Of a stretch of DNA of 64,000 bases, positions 60,684 through 64,000 are shown piece by piece (position 1 is the stretch's first letter; every line of letters begins with the position of its first letter). Origin of the DNA: Pithys albifrons albifrons (Eukaryota > Chordata > Aves > Passeriformes > Thamnophilidae); assembly GCF_047495875.1 (NCBI RefSeq), contig NC_092470.1, positions 21,691,185 through 21,755,184 on the forward strand, in the 5' to 3' direction. The translations under genes and the position numbers were made by a program. The notes beneath the pieces are model-generated. The model saw only the letters and a list, made by a program, of their open reading frames with translations, did no database searches and had not been told where the DNA came from.

Positions 60684-60740
60684 CTTTATGCCGGGGCAGA
60701 GGTGTGAAGTGGCACCTTCGTGGCTGCAGCACTTCAAAGG
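60684..60740 (-). promoter_or_regulatory. MESP promoter: TATA-like box, T-box half-site, TCF/LEF site
   Basis: For the minus-strand MESP gene, CATAAAG (60690-60684) lies about 50 bases before the ATG. AGGTGTGAA at 60700-60708 matches the T-box half-site consensus, followed by a degenerate inverted half TGGCACCT. CTTCAAAGG at 60732-60740 matches TCF/LEF (CTTTGAA on the minus strand). Tbx6 and Wnt inputs to Mesp genes are established in mouse. Use here is inferred. Confidence 0.5.
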
Positions 60741-60744
60741 CCGG

Positions 60745-62980
60745 GGGTTGGGGGGGCCGGGGGGCCGAGAGACGCGGCTGTGAACGGTGGGGGGGTGACG
60801 AATTTCACCCCAGAGGTGCGAGGCTGCTCGGTGCTGCCCACCCCGGCACCCCGCACCGCAACGCTCAGCTGGGGACGGGGCTGGGACCCGCATGGGTCCT
60901 GCAGTGCAGGCCTGCACGGGGGCTGCAGTGGGTCAGCTGCGGGGGGCTGCAGCGGGGTGTCAGTGGGTCTGCTGAGAGCGGCTACAGTGGGGCAGCAGCA
61001 GGATCTGCAATGGGGGTGCAGTGGGGTGTTCTGGGGTTCTACTGTGGGGCTCTGGTGAGGCTGCAGTGGGGGTTGCAGTGCGATGTTCCAGTGTTCCGCC
61101 AGCAGCATGGCCCCAGCCGGGCGTCCCCGCTGTCTCCGTGCCTTTGTGGGACTTCCCTACACCCGGTTTGGGGGTTCTGGTCCCCCACCGCCCCCATGAG
61201 CCAAGACCCCGCGGGGCTGCCGAGTGCTGGCAGCGGCAGGGGAACCCGCACGGGCGGGGAGAGCCGAGGGCCGGGGCTGGGATGGGCCCCCCCGCCGCGT
61301 TCCCAGGCCCACAGGTGTCGGGACCGGCGGGTGCGAAGGTTTCCCGGGAAACGGCTCCGCCGAGGGACGGAAAATCCATCAGGGGCGCAAGGGGACACCG
61401 GCATGGCACGGGCCCCCAGACCGGGTGTGCACAGCCTGGGGGTACAGCTGGGGGCACAGGACCCCTACACTCGGCATGCACAGCCCGGGGTTCGGCGGAG
61501 GCACTGGATCCCCACCCCCAAACCGGGGTGACACAGCGAGGCAGTGCCCTGCGCGACCCCAGCACGGTCTGAGACAGCCCGTGCCGACCCCATTCCAACG
61601 CCTGTCGCGGGGCTGGGGGCGCAGGGGGTGTCTGGAGCAGCCTGAGCCTGGAGCATGAAAGGGACTCAAGGGGAGCTCTGCATCCCACGGCCCCTTTCCG
61701 CTGCCCGGCCTTGCTTTCCCCCGCCTCTCCCCCACGGGCCCCCTCCTGGGTCTCATTAGCTGGTGAGCTCCCAGATAATGAGTTCTGCACCCGCCGCAGC
61801 CGCTTCCCACCTCCTTATTTGGACAAGTGCTGGAGTGCGGCTGGGCCGGGGCAGCATGGGCCACAGGGTCAGAGCCCCCGAGGGACACCCTGCAGCCCCT
61901 CGCCCCCAGGGCAAGTGGTGTCTCCACAGCCCTCCAGTCCGTATCAATGGAGCGGAGCGCAGGGCACCGGCGCACAGCTCGGTCGGTGCACAGCTCGGAC
62001 TGCACCCCAGGATCCCCCAGCTCTCCTGCTGAGGGGTCCCTGGCCCCGCCGGGACCGTCCCTGGATATGTCACTGCCCACCTGGGACCCGCCATCCCTGC
62101 TCCAGCATCTCCCGGGTCAGACGTTTGTGTGGCTCCCGGTGCCCACGCTTGTCCCTCTGTCTTGGATGGAGACATTTGGCAGGGACAGGGGCCAGGGTCG
62201 TGCCCGGCGTAGGGGTCAGTGCTGCAAAGCGCCCGGCAAATAGACCTCCCCGTCCTGCTGCTCACGCCAGCCCACCTACGCAGGGGAGAGTCCCCTGCTC
62301 CCAGCACCAGTCAAGAGCTTGGCACCCTCCACAATGCCTCCTGCTGCCTCGGGGACCCCGACCCGCAGCAACACAGGGACCACCACATCCAAACAGGGGC
62401 GCAGCCTGGTGGGTCCCCAGGTGCCTCAGCTATTCTCTGGAGCCGTCTGGGGCTGTACCCCATCGAACGGAGGAGACGGGAGCAGAACGGGCAGTGCGGG
62501 GATGTCTCTGGGAAGGGAGAATCCCGGCCCCTCCACCCAAGCACCCTGCGCTCCCCACACCCTTGGGGCCCTCAGTCTGAGCCAGAGCCCACCCAGTACT
62601 CCCCGACCCAGGGGTGGGAGCTGGGCAAAGGGCAGAGAGCTGTGGAGACCCCGCTGGGTGCCAGGACTGGCAGCTTGTGGTCTCGGCACTGGAAGGTCAA
62701 GTCCCGGGTCCCCGCTGCGGGGAGGTGCGGGGAGGTGCGGTGCGGTGCGGTGATGTGGTGCGGTGCGGGGCTGGCGGCACGTTAGCATCTCTCACGGCCG
62801 TGTGAATGGGTCCACACACACTTCCCAGCGCCAGCAGCGCCAATTAAGGACCAAAGGAGTCAGATCTGACACTTCTGCAAATGGGCTCGGCATTCCCAGG
62901 CTCCCGCCGCAGGCAGCCCGGCGCGGGGGGTGGGGGACTTCGACACCTCCATGTGGGCGCAGGGGCATCACCCCGTACAC
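60745..62980. other. Intergenic region between divergent MESP copies
   Basis: No gene is supported. It holds a CACTG/GGGGTG-rich stretch at 60900-61090, a 12-base palindrome TTTCCCGGGAAA (61340-61351), a non-GC block with TCATTAGCTGGTGAGC (61754) and CCAGATAATGAG (61772), and a GGTGCGGTGCGGTG run at 62725-62770. Shared regulatory elements for the two copies could lie here. Confidence 0.5.
62725..62770 (+). repeat. GGTGC simple tandem repeat
   Basis: GGTGCGGGGAGGTGCGGTGC followed by more GGTGC/GGTGT units, a short G-rich microsatellite. Confidence 0.7.
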
Positions 62981-62987
62981 CCAGCCC

Positions 62988-63506
62988 AAATAAAGCCGGA
63001 GATACCCCAAGGAGCGGCCGGCAGAGCAGCCCCCAACCATGGCCAGACACTCCACCGGGTTCCCAGCCACTTCGGCAGAATCTGCCTGCGCGTGGCCGTG
63101 TCCCGCTGCGGATGCAGCACTACCTGGCTCCCGCCGGGCACACCCTCACCAAGATCGGACCCTGCGGCTCGCCACCCGCTACATCGCCCACCTCTCCGCC
63201 CTGCTGGGGCTCGGCCGGGCGGAGCCGGCCACCCGACACTGCCCCCTCTGCCCCCGGGGGCTGGGATGCTGCCAGGACACGGACCCCCGTGATGCTTCGT
63301 CCCCCGGCACCGTGGGCTGGGGGTCACCTCCCATGTCGGCGACCCCCTCAGAGCTGCACGGGGCTCCTGGCATGGGGATGGGGCCGTGGGGGTCGCTCTC
63401 CTTTGACTCTGCTGCGGGTACTCCCCCAGAGAGTTTTGGGGGTCCCGATGCGGGGTTAGTGACCTGGGGATCGTCACCTTACATATCTTTGCAGGGATCC
63501 TCCTAG
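62988..63506 (+). pseudogene. Second MESP copy, truncated, basic region lost
   Basis: Divergent to the intact MESP gene. A TATA-like AAATAAAG (62988-62995) precedes an ATG at 63039 by about 50 bases, the same spacing as in the intact copy. Text homologous to the MESP N-terminus and basic region is missing. Recognisable homology begins near 63105 (LRMQHYLAPAGHTLTKI in one frame), with about 12 bases deleted in helix 1 and one base deleted in the ATCGAGACC tract (63151-63160). From 63159 to 63394 it is base-for-base identical to the intact copy. The ATG at 63039 is in frame with the part after the deletion, giving a 155-residue frame with helix 2, CPLCP and two 26-residue units before TAG at 63504. 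It has no basic region and no exon-2 tail. It could be a decayed gene or an assembly fault. Confidence 0.7.
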
Positions 63507-64000
63507 AGTTGCAAAGGACCTCCAACTACATTGCAGGGTCCTGGTCTCCACCGTTGTGCAGCCTCGGAGCAGTGACCCCACTGAGCCACCCCAGACACGT
63601 GACATGGCCACGAGCACCGGGATGGCTTCCTCCTGCTGCTTTGAGCTTCCCAGGGCACGACTGATGGACGTGGGGCACTTCAAGACCCTTGCACGTGGCA
63701 CCCAGCTATCTGCAAACCACCAGGTACCCACAGCCTCTCCCCAGCCCAGCCCAGCCCCTGCCACCGCATCCCCGGGTTGGTGGGGGATGGTCCTCATGGA
63801 GGGTGAGGCAGAGAGCACGGCATGTCCCACAGCCACTCACCTCACATACCTTTTCCCACACAGACCGGCAGCCCCTCAGCCCTGGACAGGCTCGTTTGCC
63901 CAGCCCTGCCCACACCACCCCAGTGCAGCACTGGGAAGGCTGGAGCTAATCCTGTACCCCCAGACACAGAACACGCAGGGAAGGTGACATGGAAGTGGGA
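63507..64000. other. Right end of window, no supportable gene
   Basis: Sequence downstream of the broken MESP copy. No match to the MESP exon-2 tail was found, and nothing else is recognised. Confidence 0.5.

Overview
The window looks like vertebrate, almost certainly avian, nuclear DNA. Genes have introns with GT/AG boundaries, at least twelve 3'-truncated CR1 LINE fragments are present in both orientations, and the sequence is GC- and CpG-rich with many minisatellites. The gene content is the RASGRF1 - ANKRD34C - TMED3 block of human 15q25, joined here to a GnRH receptor gene and a MESP locus. There is no bacterial, phage or CRISPR content. Family assignments rest on reading translated exons by eye.

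Layout. Positions 32-15992 (minus) hold the first eight coding exons of RASGRF1, giving PH, coiled-coil, IQ and most of the DH domain; the rest lies beyond the left edge. Exon 1 sits in a CpG island near 15.2-16.5 kb. From 16.5 to 48 kb no convincing protein-coding gene was found. This stretch holds CR1 fragments, large minisatellites (21.4-22.4, 34.6-35.5, 41.6-42.0 and 45.2-45.6 kb), smaller repeats, AT-rich islands that may be conserved noncoding DNA, and two weak orphan promoter candidates. From 48.0 to 53.7 kb are ANKRD34C (one coding exon, plus strand) and TMED3 (three exons, plus). From 55.4 to 57.3 kb is a three-coding-exon GnRH receptor (minus). From 59.0 to 60.7 kb is a two-exon MESP-family bHLH gene (minus). 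At 63.0-63.5 kb a broken, divergently oriented second MESP copy shares 236 identical bases with the first.

Functionally the genes are unrelated neighbours: a neuronal Ras/Rac exchange factor, an ankyrin protein, a p24 cargo receptor, the GnRH receptor, and a presomitic-mesoderm transcription factor. I found no undescribed multi-gene system. The most interesting item is the MESP locus: a head-to-head pair with a near-perfect inverted repeat, matching TATA-to-ATG spacing, T-box-like promoter sites, a five-fold 26-residue protein repeat in the intact copy, and loss of the basic region in the other. Both GC-rich sequence decay and an assembly error must be considered there.
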